Positions 34,746 to 43,841 of a DNA stretch of 64,000 nt are shown piece by piece. The position numbers and the translations under genes are program-made. A model generated the notes under the pieces. That model worked only from the letters and a program-made list of their open reading frames with translations, did no database searches and was not told the origin of the DNA. The stretch comes from Sphingobium scionense. Lineage in GTDB: Bacteria > Pseudomonadota > Alphaproteobacteria > Sphingomonadales > Sphingomonadaceae. Numbering within the stretch: the stretch's first letter is position 1; each line of letters opens with the position of its first letter. The stretch lies in assembly GCF_014197035.1 (NCBI RefSeq), contig NZ_JACIEU010000009.1, forward strand, positions 62,001-126,000, in the 5' to 3' direction.

Positions 34746-35735
34746 TTATTCCAGCGCCAGCAGGGCGAAGCTGGCCAGCCAATGCTCCCCCATATAGTCG
34801 CCGGCTATATGGGGGAGCGCGGCGTCGAGATGGGCGATCGCCGCCTGCTCGGCGATCGGCGCGATCGGCGCGTCGGCGCCCAGCGCGGCGGCGATGCCGC
34901 GCCAGCACCAGGCACGGCTGAGGTTGAGGCCGTCGAGATGGGCGATCTTGCCGTCGCTGCGGTCGGACACGGTAGCCGGGGTGAACAGGGTGGCCGGCTG
35001 GCCGGTCGGAAGGTCGGGCAGGAAGGTGCCGAACCAGTCGGCAAAATCGGCGCGCGACAGCAGCCGGCTCATCAGCAACGCTTCGGTGAGCGCCGAGGAG
35101 AGAAACTCGTCGCCACCCGGTTCCCAGGCCTGGCAGGCGCGGTCCTGGCCGAACCAGGCGAGCGCGCGCTCGCGGATCAGCGCCTGGAGTATGGGATCGC
35201 GGTCCTTGGCCCAGTCATATGCGTGGATCAGCGCGAAGCTGCTGTTGAAGTGGGTGCCGACGCGCAGCGGATAGGTCATTTTCGGCAGGAAGGCGTGGAA
35301 TCGCGCGGCGAAGTCGAGCGCCAGCGGCTCGATCACGGCGGCCCAGGGACCGTCCTGCCGGGCAAGTTCGGCATGGAGCGCGAGCAGCCAGGCCCAGCCA
35401 TAGGGCCGCTCGAACCCGCCAGCGGTCGGGCGGGTGAGGAAGGCGCGTTCGCCCGCCACCTTGTCGGGCACCAGCATCATGTCGGCGCGGTCGCGGATGG
35501 CGTCGGCCTGCGCCATGCCTGGATAGAGTCGGCGCAGGCGCATGACTTGCCACCAGCCATGGACGCAACTGTGCCAGTCATAGCTGCCATGGAAGACCGG
35601 GTGATGTTCCGCCGGGATGCGGGCATCTTCCGGCCCCTGATAGGTCAGGTCCATCTTGTAGGGAAACTGGCGCCCCAGATGGGAGAGGGTGAGCGCGGCG
35701 AAGCGATCGGCAATATCCTGGGTCAGTCGTGTCAT
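34746..35735 (-). CDS. DUF2891 family protein
   Basis: Encodes 329 residues with no signal peptide. Family features include LTLSHLGRQFPYKMDLTY, HPVFHGSYDWHSCVHGWWQVMRL near residue 48, FERPYGWAWLLALHAEL and YPLRVGTHFNSSFALIHAYDWA, all rich in aromatic residues and His, consistent with a helical toroid fold. The ATG overlaps the stop of the DUF979 gene. It is the third gene of a DUF969-DUF979-DUF2891 operon. Function unproven; the neighbouring transporter domains suggest processing of a transported compound. Confidence 0.87.
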   Translation of the reverse strand: MTRLTQDIADRFAALTLSHLGRQFPYKMDLTYQGPEDARIPAEHHPVFHGSYDWHSCVHGWWQVMRLRRLYPGMAQADAIRDRADMMLVPDKVAGERAFLTRPTAGGFERPYGWAWLLALHAELARQDGPWAAVIEPLALDFAARFHAFLPKMTYPLRVGTHFNSSFALIHAYDWAKDRDPILQALIRERALAWFGQDRACQAWEPGGDEFLSSALTEALLMSRLLSRADFADWFGTFLPDLPTGQPATLFTPATVSDRSDGKIAHLDGLNLSRAWCWRGIAAALGADAPIAPIAEQAAIAHLDAALPHIAGDYMGEHWLASFALLALE

Positions 35736-36670
35736 CGGAAGGCCAGCCAATATATCAGGAGGATGTTGACGCAGAGCAGGGGCAGGGCGGTGCCGATCTG
35801 GCGGCGGATCACGCCATATTCGTCCTTCAACTCCAGCAAAGCGGCGGGGAGGAGATTGAAATTGGCGGCCATCGGCGTCAGCAGCGTGCCGCAGAAGCCC
35901 GCCAGCATGCCGATCGCGCAGATGATCGCCGGATCGCCATGATATTGGTGGATCAGCAGCGGGATGCCGATCGCGGCGGTCATCACCGGGAAGGCGGCGA
36001 AGGCATTGCCCATGACGATGGTGAAGAGCGCCATGCCCACGCCATAGGCGATCACCGCGCCGAGCAGGCTGCCGTCGGGAATGGCGAGGCGGACGATGCC
36101 GCCGACCACATCGCCGACGCCGGCGAGCGCGAACACTGCGCCGAGGCTGGCCAGCATCTGCGGCAGGATCGCCACCCAGCCGACCGAGTCCATCAACTGT
36201 CGCCCCTGTTGCAGGGCGACGATCGGCCGGGCACGCAGCCAGGTGCAGCCGATGGCGAGCGCGATGAGGACGCCCAGCGCCAGCGAGATGAGGGTGGTCT
36301 GCTTGGGGTCGATCCAGGCGGGGAAAGCCTTGAACAGGAAGGTGCCGGCCAGCGCGGTGACGGGAATGACGAGGGCGATGGCGAACAGGCCATTGCCATG
36401 GCGGTCTGCCCGCGCCTGCCGCTGCGCCAGCGATACGCCACCGCTGCCGCGCCCCATCCCCCTGAAGCCGGCGATGGCGACGAGGCCGAGGACGAGGACG
36501 CCATTGCCGATGTCGCCGATCCGGTCGCCCGCCCACATGCTGAGCGCCAGCAACGCCCAGAAGGCGGCAGTGGTGAACCGGCGCGGGTTGCTGCGGTCGG
36601 CGGTGCCGAGCAGGGCATAGCCGGCGAACACCGCACCCATCAGCGCATAGACCCAGTGGAGGGTGATCAT
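35732..36670 (-). CDS. DUF979 membrane protein (putative transporter subunit)
   Basis: Encodes 312 residues starting MITLHWVYALMGAVF. About eight to nine transmembrane segments are visible. DUF979 signatures include GYALLGTADRSNPRRFTTAAFW and GVGMALFTIVMGNAFAAFPVMTAAIGIP. The ATG overlaps the DUF969 stop (ATGA). DUF969 and DUF979 are always adjacent in the genomes I recall and have been proposed, from clustering with 5-oxoprolinase genes, to transport 5-oxoproline. That function is not shown here. Confidence 0.88.
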   Translation of the reverse strand: MITLHWVYALMGAVFAGYALLGTADRSNPRRFTTAAFWALLALSMWAGDRIGDIGNGVLVLGLVAIAGFRGMGRGSGGVSLAQRQARADRHGNGLFAIALVIPVTALAGTFLFKAFPAWIDPKQTTLISLALGVLIALAIGCTWLRARPIVALQQGRQLMDSVGWVAILPQMLASLGAVFALAGVGDVVGGIVRLAIPDGSLLGAVIAYGVGMALFTIVMGNAFAAFPVMTAAIGIPLLIHQYHGDPAIICAIGMLAGFCGTLLTPMAANFNLLPAALLELKDEYGVIRRQIGTALPLLCVNILLIYWLAFR

Positions 36671-37368
36671 GCGGCATCCTCCGCAGTCTCGGGAAGATGG
36701 GCCTTGGCACCCTGCGCGTTCAGCCGGCGGTCGAGCCGCCACAGGCGAAAGCCGTGGATCAGCAGCGCGGCGATCGCGGTCGGGATCGCCCAGACCGACA
36801 ACTGGAGCGGTTCGAGGAGGATGCCATATTGCTCCAGCAGCCCCTTGATCAGCAGGATCGACCCGATGGCGAGGAAGATATCCTCGCCAAAGAAGACGCC
36901 GACATTGTCGGTCGCGGCGGCCCAGGCCTTGATCTCGTCGCGCTGCTCTTCATCGAGCGCCCCGGCCTGTTTCTCGGCGGCGGCTTCGGCGATCGGCGCG
37001 ACCAGCGGGCGCACGGTCTGGGCATGGCCGGCCACCGAGATCAGGCCCATGGCGGCTGAAATCTGCCGGGCGAGGAGGTAGAAGGTCAGGAAACGGCCGG
37101 TGGTGGCGCCGCGCATCCGGTCGATGAGGCCGCGTGCCCGTTCCTGCAGCCCATGCGTTTCGAGCAGGCCGATCACCGGCAGCACCACCCAAACGACCGA
37201 GACATAGCGTGAATCGTTGAAGGCCTTGCCGAAGGCGGAGAGGATGGTGAGCGGATCGAGACCGGCCGCCAGGCCGGTGACGATCGCCGAGGCCAGGATC
37301 ACCAGCAGCGGATTGAAACGCAGCAGGAAGCCCGCGACGATCAGGGCGATGCCCAGCAACACCCACAT
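36667..37368 (-). CDS. DUF969 membrane protein (putative transporter subunit)
   Basis: Encodes 233 residues from MWVLLGIALIVAGF. Five to six transmembrane segments are visible with the family stretch RYVSVVWVVLPVIGLLETHGLQERARGLI and FLTFYLLARQISAAMGLISVAGHAQTVRPLVAPIAEAAAE. It is the first gene of a leftward three-gene operon with overlapping start and stop codons. It presumably forms a transporter with the DUF979 product. A tandem octamer repeat lies about 86 bp upstream of its start. Confidence 0.88.
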   Translation of the reverse strand: MWVLLGIALIVAGFLLRFNPLLVILASAIVTGLAAGLDPLTILSAFGKAFNDSRYVSVVWVVLPVIGLLETHGLQERARGLIDRMRGATTGRFLTFYLLARQISAAMGLISVAGHAQTVRPLVAPIAEAAAEKQAGALDEEQRDEIKAWAAATDNVGVFFGEDIFLAIGSILLIKGLLEQYGILLEPLQLSVWAIPTAIAALLIHGFRLWRLDRRLNAQGAKAHLPETAEDAA

Positions 37369-37453
37369 CAGTCGATCATGCTCTTGTCCGTCATCGCATC
37401 GGGTTAGCGGCAATGCAGGCCGCTGGCCATAGGCGGTTGAAATCAGGTCGGTG

Positions 37454-37491
37454 GTCGCACCGTCGCACCGTCGCACCGGACCGTCGGTCCG
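37454..37491. repeat. Triple GTCGCACC tandem repeat followed by a palindrome
   Basis: GTCGCACC is repeated three times without gaps at 37454-37477, followed directly by CGGACCGTCGGTCCG, an inverted repeat (37477-37491). It lies in the 259-bp divergent gap between the DUF969 gene and the exonuclease gene, where nothing else is recognised. It may be a regulator-binding region or simply a replication-slippage repeat. Confidence 0.45.
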
Positions 37492-37627
37492 CATCTTTTC
37501 CGAAAATCCTGATGGCCAATGACATCGGCCTGACATAGTTGGAGAGGACAGGGGCGTATCAGATGTGGACGGCCAGACCCAAAAATGGGGCGGACGTGGA
37601 GATATTCGGAGAGAGCCTTTGACCATC

Positions 37628-38152
37628 ATGGCGATCGATTTCGAGGCGTCGTGCCTGCCCCGGCACGGACGGTCTTTCCCGATCGAAGTGGGCATAGCGG
37701 GTGGCGGCATCGCCCGAAGCTGGATCATTCGCCCCCATGCCGCCTGGGCGGGCTGGGACTGGACCGCCGAAGCCGAAGCGTTGCACGGCCTGTCGCGCGC
37801 GCAAATAGAGACGCAGGGCGAGCCGGCGGATGTGGTGCTGGCGGAGCTTACGGCGGCGGTGGCCGGATGCCGAGTCGTGGCGGATAGCGTGATCGATCAA
37901 TATTGGCTCCAGACCCTGGCCGATACGGAGGCGGTGATGGCGCCCTTCGCGATCGATCATGTCTCATTGTTGCTGGATGAATGGGGCGCGGACGAACCGC
38001 GGATCACCGCTGCGGTGGCCCATGCCGATGCGTTGTACTCGGCGCGGCATCGTGCGGCGGCCGATGCGCAATGGCTTTCCGGGTTGATCGATGTCCTGTC
38101 GGGGGTGGTGCGTCCGCTTCCAGCCGCTGCGATGGTCGCAAGGGTCGCTTGA
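37628..38152 (+). CDS. DEDDh-type 3'-5' exonuclease-like protein
   Basis: Encodes 174 residues. The DEDD pattern is visible: DFEAS near residue 4 (Asp and Glu), an Asp in VVADSVIDQYW near residue 85, and HRAAAD near residue 145 (His and Asp of the DEDDh type). The likely start is the ATG at 37628, though a TTG at 37619 is possible. A role in DNA or RNA trimming is expected from the family. It stands alone between the DUF969 operon and a secreted-protein gene. Confidence 0.78.
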   Translation: MAIDFEASCLPRHGRSFPIEVGIAGGGIARSWIIRPHAAWAGWDWTAEAEALHGLSRAQIETQGEPADVVLAELTAAVAGCRVVADSVIDQYWLQTLADTEAVMAPFAIDHVSLLLDEWGADEPRITAAVAHADALYSARHRAAADAQWLSGLIDVLSGVVRPLPAAAMVARVA

Positions 38153-38277
38153 CGCGCTGCTGCCATGCAGCAATAATTTGTAACGTTCGGCATATTGGGG
38201 AGACATTCTCCCTGCCTAAACCCGTCGGAAGGATCCCGCTTATTGCTGGATATGTCTGTTTCGAAGGGAAGCCACCC

Positions 38278-38715
38278 ATGTTGCCGATCCTTGCCAGTGT
38301 CGCGGCGCTCGCCGCTTCCTCCACCCCGATCCACAGCGCCGAACTGACCCACGGTGCCCAGGCCTATACCGCCAGCTATCACACCGCATCCTCGGTGCGC
38401 TTCACCCAGGTCGAGCCGCGCTTTGGCAATCGCAACGCGATTCCGGTGTGCCGCTGGCAGGCCGATGTGCGCGTCGATCGCGCCGTCGCGGCGCAGGGCC
38501 AGTCCGTGCCGGCATTCGGCAAGGCTGTCCATCGCTTCGCGCCGCTGTCGGGCAGCTATGCGGGCACCTGCGCCGCTGCGCGCAGCCAGGTGGATGCCGA
38601 GGTCGCCCGTTATGCGGGCGCCCGCAATGCCGAAGCGGTCTCGGTCGCGCAGCAGGACCGGGCCGTGCTGGTGAATGAACTGGACAGCGTGCGCGCGCTG
38701 AACGTGAAGGGCTGA
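38278..38715 (+). CDS. Small secreted protein upstream of an orphan response regulator
   Basis: Encodes 145 residues with AAGGGAAG just before the ATG and a short signal sequence (MLPILASVAALAASS). The mature part has two cysteines (CRWQADV, GTCAAARS) and no recognised domain. It overlaps the next gene in a TGATG arrangement, so the two are co-translated. It may be a sensor-like or secreted companion of the regulator; this is guesswork. Confidence 0.65.
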   Translation: MLPILASVAALAASSTPIHSAELTHGAQAYTASYHTASSVRFTQVEPRFGNRNAIPVCRWQADVRVDRAVAAQGQSVPAFGKAVHRFAPLSGSYAGTCAAARSQVDAEVARYAGARNAEAVSVAQQDRAVLVNELDSVRALNVKG

Positions 38716-39425
38716 TGAGCCCACCGTTGATACTGATCGCCGAGACGCAGCAGGATTTGCGGCACAAGGTCCGCGAATTCCTGGAGCAGAGCGGGTTTCG
38801 CGCTCTGCCTGCGGCCTCGTCGAGCGATATTTTCAGTGCCATGGAGCGGATGCCGGTCGGCGCGGTCGTGCTGGATGCAGGGCTGCGCGGGCCGGATGGC
38901 ATGGATCTGTGCCGTGACGTGCGCGAACGCAGCGACGTACCGATCATCCTGGTCGGCGCCGACAGCAGTGAGGTCGACCGCGTGGTGGGCCTGGAACTGG
39001 GCGCCGACGACTATATGGCCAAGCCCTATTCGACCCGCGAATTGGCCGCGCGCCTGCGCGCCGTGCTGCGGCGCGGGCGGAGTGAACGGGTCCTGGGCCT
39101 GCGCCGCCAGACCCAGGCGCGGTTCGACGACTGGGTGGTCGATTTCGCCCGGCGCGAAGTGACGGACCCGGCAGGCGCGCTGGTGGAACTGACGGCGGCG
39201 GAATTTTCGCTGCTCGCCGTGTTGCTGGATCATGCCCAGGCGGTGATTGCGCGTGCGCGGTTGATGGAACTGGCGGGGGTGCGCGACGCTCCCTCGTCCG
39301 ACCGCAGCGTCGACGTGCTGGTCAGCCGGTTGCGCCGCAAGCTGTCCCATGAGGGGCGGCCCGCCCCAATCGTGACTGTTCGTGGCGTCGGATACATGTT
39401 CAGCGCGGTCGTCGACCGGCGCTGA
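38715..39425 (+). CDS. Orphan OmpR-family response regulator with degenerate receiver
   Basis: Encodes 236 residues. The winged helix is normal (SSDRSVDVLVSRLRRKL, VTVRGVGYMF) and closely matches the regulator at 43131. The receiver keeps the phospho-acceptor Asp (VVLDAGLRG) and Lys (MAKPY), but the acidic pair near residue 10 reads ET instead of ED/DD, and the conserved Thr/Ser (LVGAD) is Gly. No kinase gene is adjacent. It may act without phosphorylation. The next genes encode a carbonic anhydrase and an anion transporter, 180 bp downstream. Confidence 0.88.
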   Translation: MSPPLILIAETQQDLRHKVREFLEQSGFRALPAASSSDIFSAMERMPVGAVVLDAGLRGPDGMDLCRDVRERSDVPIILVGADSSEVDRVVGLELGADDYMAKPYSTRELAARLRAVLRRGRSERVLGLRRQTQARFDDWVVDFARREVTDPAGALVELTAAEFSLLAVLLDHAQAVIARARLMELAGVRDAPSSDRSVDVLVSRLRRKLSHEGRPAPIVTVRGVGYMFSAVVDRR

Positions 39426-39607
39426 ACCCCCGGAAAGGCGCGCCAATGGCGGTTTTCCGTCGTTCGGCGCGCGCATCGGGCGCTTTGCAACCCAGACATA
39501 GTTTTTAACAATTCCGCTGCGCCGCAGCAAAACCGGCTGCCTATTCTGCAAGCTAGGCCGGTCCGCCCCCTGACCGGCGCCGCCATAGCAATAAGAGGAT
39601 GAAAGCC

Positions 39608-40306
39608 ATGAACGAGCTTCTCGGCCGTGTATTCAGTTTCGAGACCAAGGTCTTTCCGAACGAAAGCACACTCTACAATCAACTGGCCAGCCACGGGCAG
39701 AGCCCCAAGGCGCTGATGATCTCCTGCGCCGATTCGCGCATCGTGCCCGAGCACATCATGCAGGCCCAGCCGGGCGACCTGTTCGTCTGCCGCAACGCCG
39801 GCAACATCGTGCCGCCGCATGACAGCCAACTGGGCGGTGTGACCGCCACGGTCGAATATGCCGTCATGGTGCTGGGCGTGCGCGACATCATCGTGTGCGG
39901 GCACAGCGACTGCGGCGCGATGAAGGCGCTGGCCACCGACGCGGACCTGAGCACCATGCCCAACGTCGCCGCCTGGCTGCGCCACAGCCATGCCGCGCAG
40001 AAGCTGTGCCGCGAATCCTATCCTGCCGACCTGGATGCTGCCGACAAGCTGCGCAACATGGCGCTGGAAAATGTCGTCGTGCAGTTGTCGCACCTGCGCA
40101 CCCATCCGTCGGTCGCGTCGGGCATCGCCCGTGGCGAGATCGCCCTGCACGGCTGGTATGTCGATATTCATGCCGGTCAGGTCCTGGGCCTGGACGGCGA
40201 AACCGGTCGCTTCTCGGTGCTGCGCGAAGGCCAGCCGCTGCCGGTCGCTCTTCCCCATGGGCGCCGCCTGGCCGGTGAATCGCCCATCGCACAAGCTGCG
40301 GAGTAA
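39608..40306 (+). CDS. Beta-class carbonic anhydrase
   Basis: Encodes 232 residues from the ATG at 39608, which has AGAGG at proper spacing; the ATG at 39599 has none. Zinc-ligand and active-site motifs are CADSR near residue 40 (Cys, Asp-Arg dyad) and HSDCGA near residue 98 (His and Cys). It interconverts CO2 and bicarbonate in the cytoplasm. Its stop is 3 bp before a SulP transporter gene, the common pairing for bicarbonate supply. Confidence 0.93.
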   Translation: MNELLGRVFSFETKVFPNESTLYNQLASHGQSPKALMISCADSRIVPEHIMQAQPGDLFVCRNAGNIVPPHDSQLGGVTATVEYAVMVLGVRDIIVCGHSDCGAMKALATDADLSTMPNVAAWLRHSHAAQKLCRESYPADLDAADKLRNMALENVVVQLSHLRTHPSVASGIARGEIALHGWYVDIHAGQVLGLDGETGRFSVLREGQPLPVALPHGRRLAGESPIAQAAE

Positions 40307-40309
40307 ATC

Positions 40310-41806
40310 ATGTTGAAGGCCTTTTCCGGCGGCACGTTCAGCCGCGACTTCACGGCGTCGATCGTCGTGTTCCTGGTGGCCATGCCGCTGTGCATGGGCA
40401 TCGCCATTGCCTCCGGCGTGCCGCCGGAAAAAGGCCTGATAACCGGCATGATCGGTGGCCTGGTCGTTGGTCTGCTGGCGGGGTCGCCGCTGCAGGTCAG
40501 CGGTCCGGCGGCGGGCCTTGCGGTCATCGTCTTCGAAATCGTGCGGGAACAGGGGCTCTCGGCTCTTGGTCCGATCCTGATCCTGGCGGGGGCGATCCAG
40601 GTCGTCGCCGGCCTGCTCAAGGTCGGCGGCTGGTTCCGCGCCATTTCGCCGGCGGTCGTGCATGGCATGCTTGCGGGCATCGGCGTGCTGATCGTCGTCG
40701 GGCAGTTCCATGTGCTGTTCGATGACAAGCCGCTGTCGAGCGGTCTGCACAATCTGATCGCGATGCCCGGCCAGATACTGGGCCTGACCAATCAGGACGC
40801 GGCGACCGCCTTTGCCGTCGGCCTTGTCACCATCGGTGCGATGCTGGGCTGGGAAAAGTTCCGCCCCGCTTCGATGAAGCTGGTGCCGGGCGCGCTGGTC
40901 GGCGTGGTCGCCGCGACGCTGGTCGCCTTTGCCCTGGGCCTGCCGGTTGCCCGCGTGGTCGTGCCGGAATCGATCCTGTCGGCGATCAGCCTGCCCGAAC
41001 AGGGTCTGCTGGCGCAGTTGCTGAACCCGACCGTCATCACCACCGCCATCGCCATCGCCTTCATTGCCAGCGCTGAAACCCTGCTGTCGGCGGCTGCGGT
41101 CGACCGCATGCATGACGGCGTGCGCACCAATTATAACCGTGAACTGAGCGCGCAGGGCGTGGGCAACCTGCTCTGCGGCTTTGCCGGCGCGCTGCCGATG
41201 ACCGGCGTCATCGTCCGCTCCTCCGCCAACGTCCAGGCTGGTGCCAAGACCCGCCTGTCGGCGATCCTGCACGGCGCCTGGATCCTGGGCTTCGTTGCGC
41301 TGCTGCCCTGGCTGCTGCGCGAAGTACCGATGGCGGCGCTGGCCGGCATCCTGGTCGTGACCGGCTTCCGCCTGGTCAGCCTGTCGCACGTCAAGCATCT
41401 GTTCCATCTCTATGGCCCGCTGCCGGCCATTGTGTGGGCAGCGACCCTGATCTGCGTCGTCGCCACCGACCTGCTGACCGGCGTGCTGGTGGGCATCGGC
41501 CTGTCGCTGATCGAACTGATCCCGCATGCCAGCCGCCTACGCTTGGGTGTCGAGGAAGCCAGCCGTGGCGACGCGCATGAAGTCGCACTGCACGGCACCG
41601 CAAGCTTCCTGAGTCTGCCAAAGCTGTCGGCCAAGCTGGAGGCCGTGCCCGCCGGCCAGTTGGTCATCCTGAATGTCGAGCGCCTGACCCATATCGACCA
41701 CACCTGCGCCGAAATGGTACGCGAATGGGCCGATCGCCGCACCGGGGCGGGGGCCAGGGTAGAGCTGTTCGGCGCGACCGGGCGGATGCGCCAGCTCGTC
41801 GCCTAA
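40310..41806 (+). CDS. SulP-family anion transporter, probable bicarbonate carrier
   Basis: Encodes 498 residues: 10-12 transmembrane helices (SGPAAGLAVIVFEIV signature near residue 64, AETLLSAAAVDRMHDG near 260) and a C-terminal STAS domain from about residue 420 (GQLVILNVERLTHIDHTCAEMVREW). Located directly after the beta-carbonic anhydrase gene (3-bp gap), which suggests bicarbonate transport as in BicA-type carriers; sulfate remains possible. A strong terminator follows. Confidence 0.88.
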   Translation: MLKAFSGGTFSRDFTASIVVFLVAMPLCMGIAIASGVPPEKGLITGMIGGLVVGLLAGSPLQVSGPAAGLAVIVFEIVREQGLSALGPILILAGAIQVVAGLLKVGGWFRAISPAVVHGMLAGIGVLIVVGQFHVLFDDKPLSSGLHNLIAMPGQILGLTNQDAATAFAVGLVTIGAMLGWEKFRPASMKLVPGALVGVVAATLVAFALGLPVARVVVPESILSAISLPEQGLLAQLLNPTVITTAIAIAFIASAETLLSAAAVDRMHDGVRTNYNRELSAQGVGNLLCGFAGALPMTGVIVRSSANVQAGAKTRLSAILHGAWILGFVALLPWLLREVPMAALAGILVVTGFRLVSLSHVKHLFHLYGPLPAIVWAATLICVVATDLLTGVLVGIGLSLIELIPHASRLRLGVEEASRGDAHEVALHGTASFLSLPKLSAKLEAVPAGQLVILNVERLTHIDHTCAEMVREWADRRTGAGARVELFGATGRMRQLVA

Positions 41807-41825
41807 CATAGACGACATTACGGAA

Positions 41826-41857
41826 AAGCCGCCGCATCCTCGTGATGCGGCGGCTTT
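41826..41857 (+). terminator. Rho-independent terminator after the SulP gene
   Basis: An 11-base stem, GCCGCCGCATC (41828-41838) with GATGCGGCGGC (41844-41854), has a 5-base loop and ends in TTTTT. It is a textbook terminator for the carbonic anhydrase-SulP operon. Confidence 0.85.
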
Positions 41858-42095
41858 TTCACGAATTGATGCTATTTAGAAATCAAATAGAAACATATTG
41901 GCTATTCTTTGGAAAAGAAACGTGATCCTGATATCACAGCGTCCTTCTTCCTTTGTGCAGGTGCGAAGATAGAGGTTTGCGCCGGCGGGCGGCAAGAATA
42001 GGCCAATAGGCATCCGCCGGTACGGAAGACGATTTCGAACAGATCTTCGGGCCGCGGATGCAGGACGGAACATTCTTTCGTTAAGGGGAATGTTC

Positions 42096-42938
42096 ATGAA
42101 GTATCAAATCGCCTGTGCCGCCCTGGCTCTGATGTCGAGCGTGCCGGCCTTCGCCCAGGAAGAACCCGCAGGGCCGGTCACCGTAACCGGCAGCGTTGGC
42201 CTGGTTTCCGACTATCGCTTCCGTGGTGTTTCGCAGTCCGATCGCGGCATGGCGATCCAGGGTGGCCTTACCGCAACCCATGAAAGCGGCGTCTATGTCG
42301 GCACCTGGGGGTCCAACCTGTCGGGCTGGGGCACCTTTGGTGGCGCCAACATGGAATTGGACCTGTTCGCGGGCTATGCCGTTCCACTGGGCGACAGCGG
42401 CGCGACGCTGGACGTCGGCCTGACCTGGTACATGTACCCGTCGGGCGCCGACAAGACCGACTTCGCCGAACCCTATGTGAAGCTGTCGAGTCAGGTCGGC
42501 CCGGTCAAGGGCCTGCTGGGCGTGGCCTATGCCCCCAAGCAGGAAGCACTGGGCAAGTGGTGCAGCGACGCCGATTGCACCATCTACAATCCGGGTGACA
42601 AGGAAGATAATTTCTACATCTGGGGTGATGTCAGCGGTGCGATCCCGAACACGCCGGTCAGCCTGAAGGCGCATCTGGGCTGGTCGAACGGCAATAGCGG
42701 GCTGGGGCCGAATGGCACGTCGGTCGCACCGACCGGCAAATATCTCGACTGGCTGGTCGGTGCCGACCTGGCCGTGCCGGGTACGCCGCTGACGCTGAGC
42801 ATCGCCTATGTCGACACTGACATCGCCCGCGTCGAGGAAAATTATCTGCGTCCCAACTTCCAGGTCGCGGACGGCGACAATTTCGGCAAGTCGATCGCGC
42901 GCAGCACCGTCGTCTTCTCGATCTCGGCCGCTTTCTGA
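42096..42938 (+). CDS. TorF-family (Gcw_chp) putative outer-membrane porin
   Basis: Encodes 280 residues; the ATG at 42096 has AAGGGG at good spacing (an ATG at 42090 is too close). A signal peptide ends AFAQ near residue 17. The family hallmarks VTGSVGLVSDYRFRGVSQSDRGMAIQGGLTATHESGVYVGTWGSN and a C-terminal IARSTVVFSISAAF with a final Phe identify a beta-barrel. Function in small-molecule passage is inferred. It lies between the SulP gene and a complete two-component system and may be regulated with them. Confidence 0.9.
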   Translation: MKYQIACAALALMSSVPAFAQEEPAGPVTVTGSVGLVSDYRFRGVSQSDRGMAIQGGLTATHESGVYVGTWGSNLSGWGTFGGANMELDLFAGYAVPLGDSGATLDVGLTWYMYPSGADKTDFAEPYVKLSSQVGPVKGLLGVAYAPKQEALGKWCSDADCTIYNPGDKEDNFYIWGDVSGAIPNTPVSLKAHLGWSNGNSGLGPNGTSVAPTGKYLDWLVGADLAVPGTPLTLSIAYVDTDIARVEENYLRPNFQVADGDNFGKSIARSTVVFSISAAF

Positions 42939-42946
42939 TCGTTGAA

Positions 42947-42972
42947 GCCGGGCCTGCTTCCGCAGGCCCGGC
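42947..42972 (+). terminator. Stem-loop terminator after the porin gene
   Basis: GCCGGGCCTGC (42947-42957) and GCAGGCCCGGC (42962-42972) form a perfect 11-bp stem with a 4-base loop, followed by a pyrimidine-rich but not pure-T tail. Confidence 0.7.
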
Positions 42973-43130
42973 TCCCTCTTGTCTTGCTGGCGGGGGGAGG
43001 GCAACTGTCCCCGGCGTGACAAATTGTTGCTACGCCTCGCGGGAAGTGTTTCGGCAGCAAGCTGCGGTTGACCCTCCACCGGTCGCTGCTTATCTCCCAA
43101 CATCATGAACAGCCTGATGTTGCTCCGCGC

Positions 43131-43841
43131 ATGACCGCCCCCTCGATCATCCTTGTCGAAGACGATCCGCCGCTCCGCACGTTGACCGCGCGGGCATTGC
43201 AGGAACATGGCTATCAGGTCCGCCCGGCTTCGTCCGGTCCGGAAATGTGGGTGGCCTTCGATGCCGGCCCGGTCGACCTGGTCGTGCTGGACGTCATGCT
43301 GCCCGGCACCAACGGCATTGATCTCTGCCGGCAGATCCGTCGCAAGAGTGACGTTCCCATCATCTTCATCAGCGCCAAGGGCAGCGAGACCGACCGCATC
43401 GTCGGGCTGGAACTGGGCGCGGACGATTATCTGCCCAAGCCGTTCGGCACGCGCGAACTGATCGCCCGCATCCGCGCCATCCTGCGCCGGGTCGGCGTGG
43501 AGCGCGGACCGGACGAGCATCGCGAAAATGAAGCGCGCTTCGATGGCTGGATCGTCAATTTCCCGCGCCGCGAATTGCGCTCGCCTACCGGCGCGATCGT
43601 CGACCTGACCGGTGCCGAGTTCGACCTGCTCGGCAGTTTTCTCAGCCATCCGCAGCGGGTGATCGCGCGGGAACGGCTGATCGAACTGTCGCGAACGCGC
43701 ATGGGCGACAGCAGTGATCGCAGCATCGACGTGCTGGTCAGTCGCTTGCGCCGCAAGCTGTCGACGCAGGATCGGCCAGCGCCGATCACCACGGTGCGCG
43801 GCGTCGGCTATATGTTCAATGCGGAAGTCGCGCGCGCTTGA
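43131..43841 (+). CDS. OmpR-family response regulator
   Basis: Encodes 236 residues with a canonical receiver: VEDD acidic pair, phospho-Asp in VVLDVMLPG, Ser in FISAKG and Lys in PKPF. The winged helix ends SSDRSIDVLVSRLRRKL and VRGVGYMF. It is closely related to the orphan regulator at 38715, the two C-terminal domains differing at few positions. Its last codons overlap the start of the sensor kinase gene. Start ATG at 43131 matches the usual family N-terminus. Confidence 0.93.
   Translation: MTAPSIILVEDDPPLRTLTARALQEHGYQVRPASSGPEMWVAFDAGPVDLVVLDVMLPGTNGIDLCRQIRRKSDVPIIFISAKGSETDRIVGLELGADDYLPKPFGTRELIARIRAILRRVGVERGPDEHRENEARFDGWIVNFPRRELRSPTGAIVDLTGAEFDLLGSFLSHPQRVIARERLIELSRTRMGDSSDRSIDVLVSRLRRKLSTQDRPAPITTVRGVGYMFNAEVARA

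Noticed and set aside
34746..36710. Single 654-codon protein combining DUF2891 with a membrane domain
   Set aside because: The upstream part is an Arg/Pro-rich shadow of the DUF979 gene in another frame; the DUF2891 start at 35735 overlaps the DUF979 stop.
41922..41937. GTGATCCTGATATCAC as a CRP/FNR-type site before the porin gene
   Set aside because: The arm spacing fits neither TGTGA-N6-TCACA nor TTGAT-N4-ATCAA, and no second copy was found.
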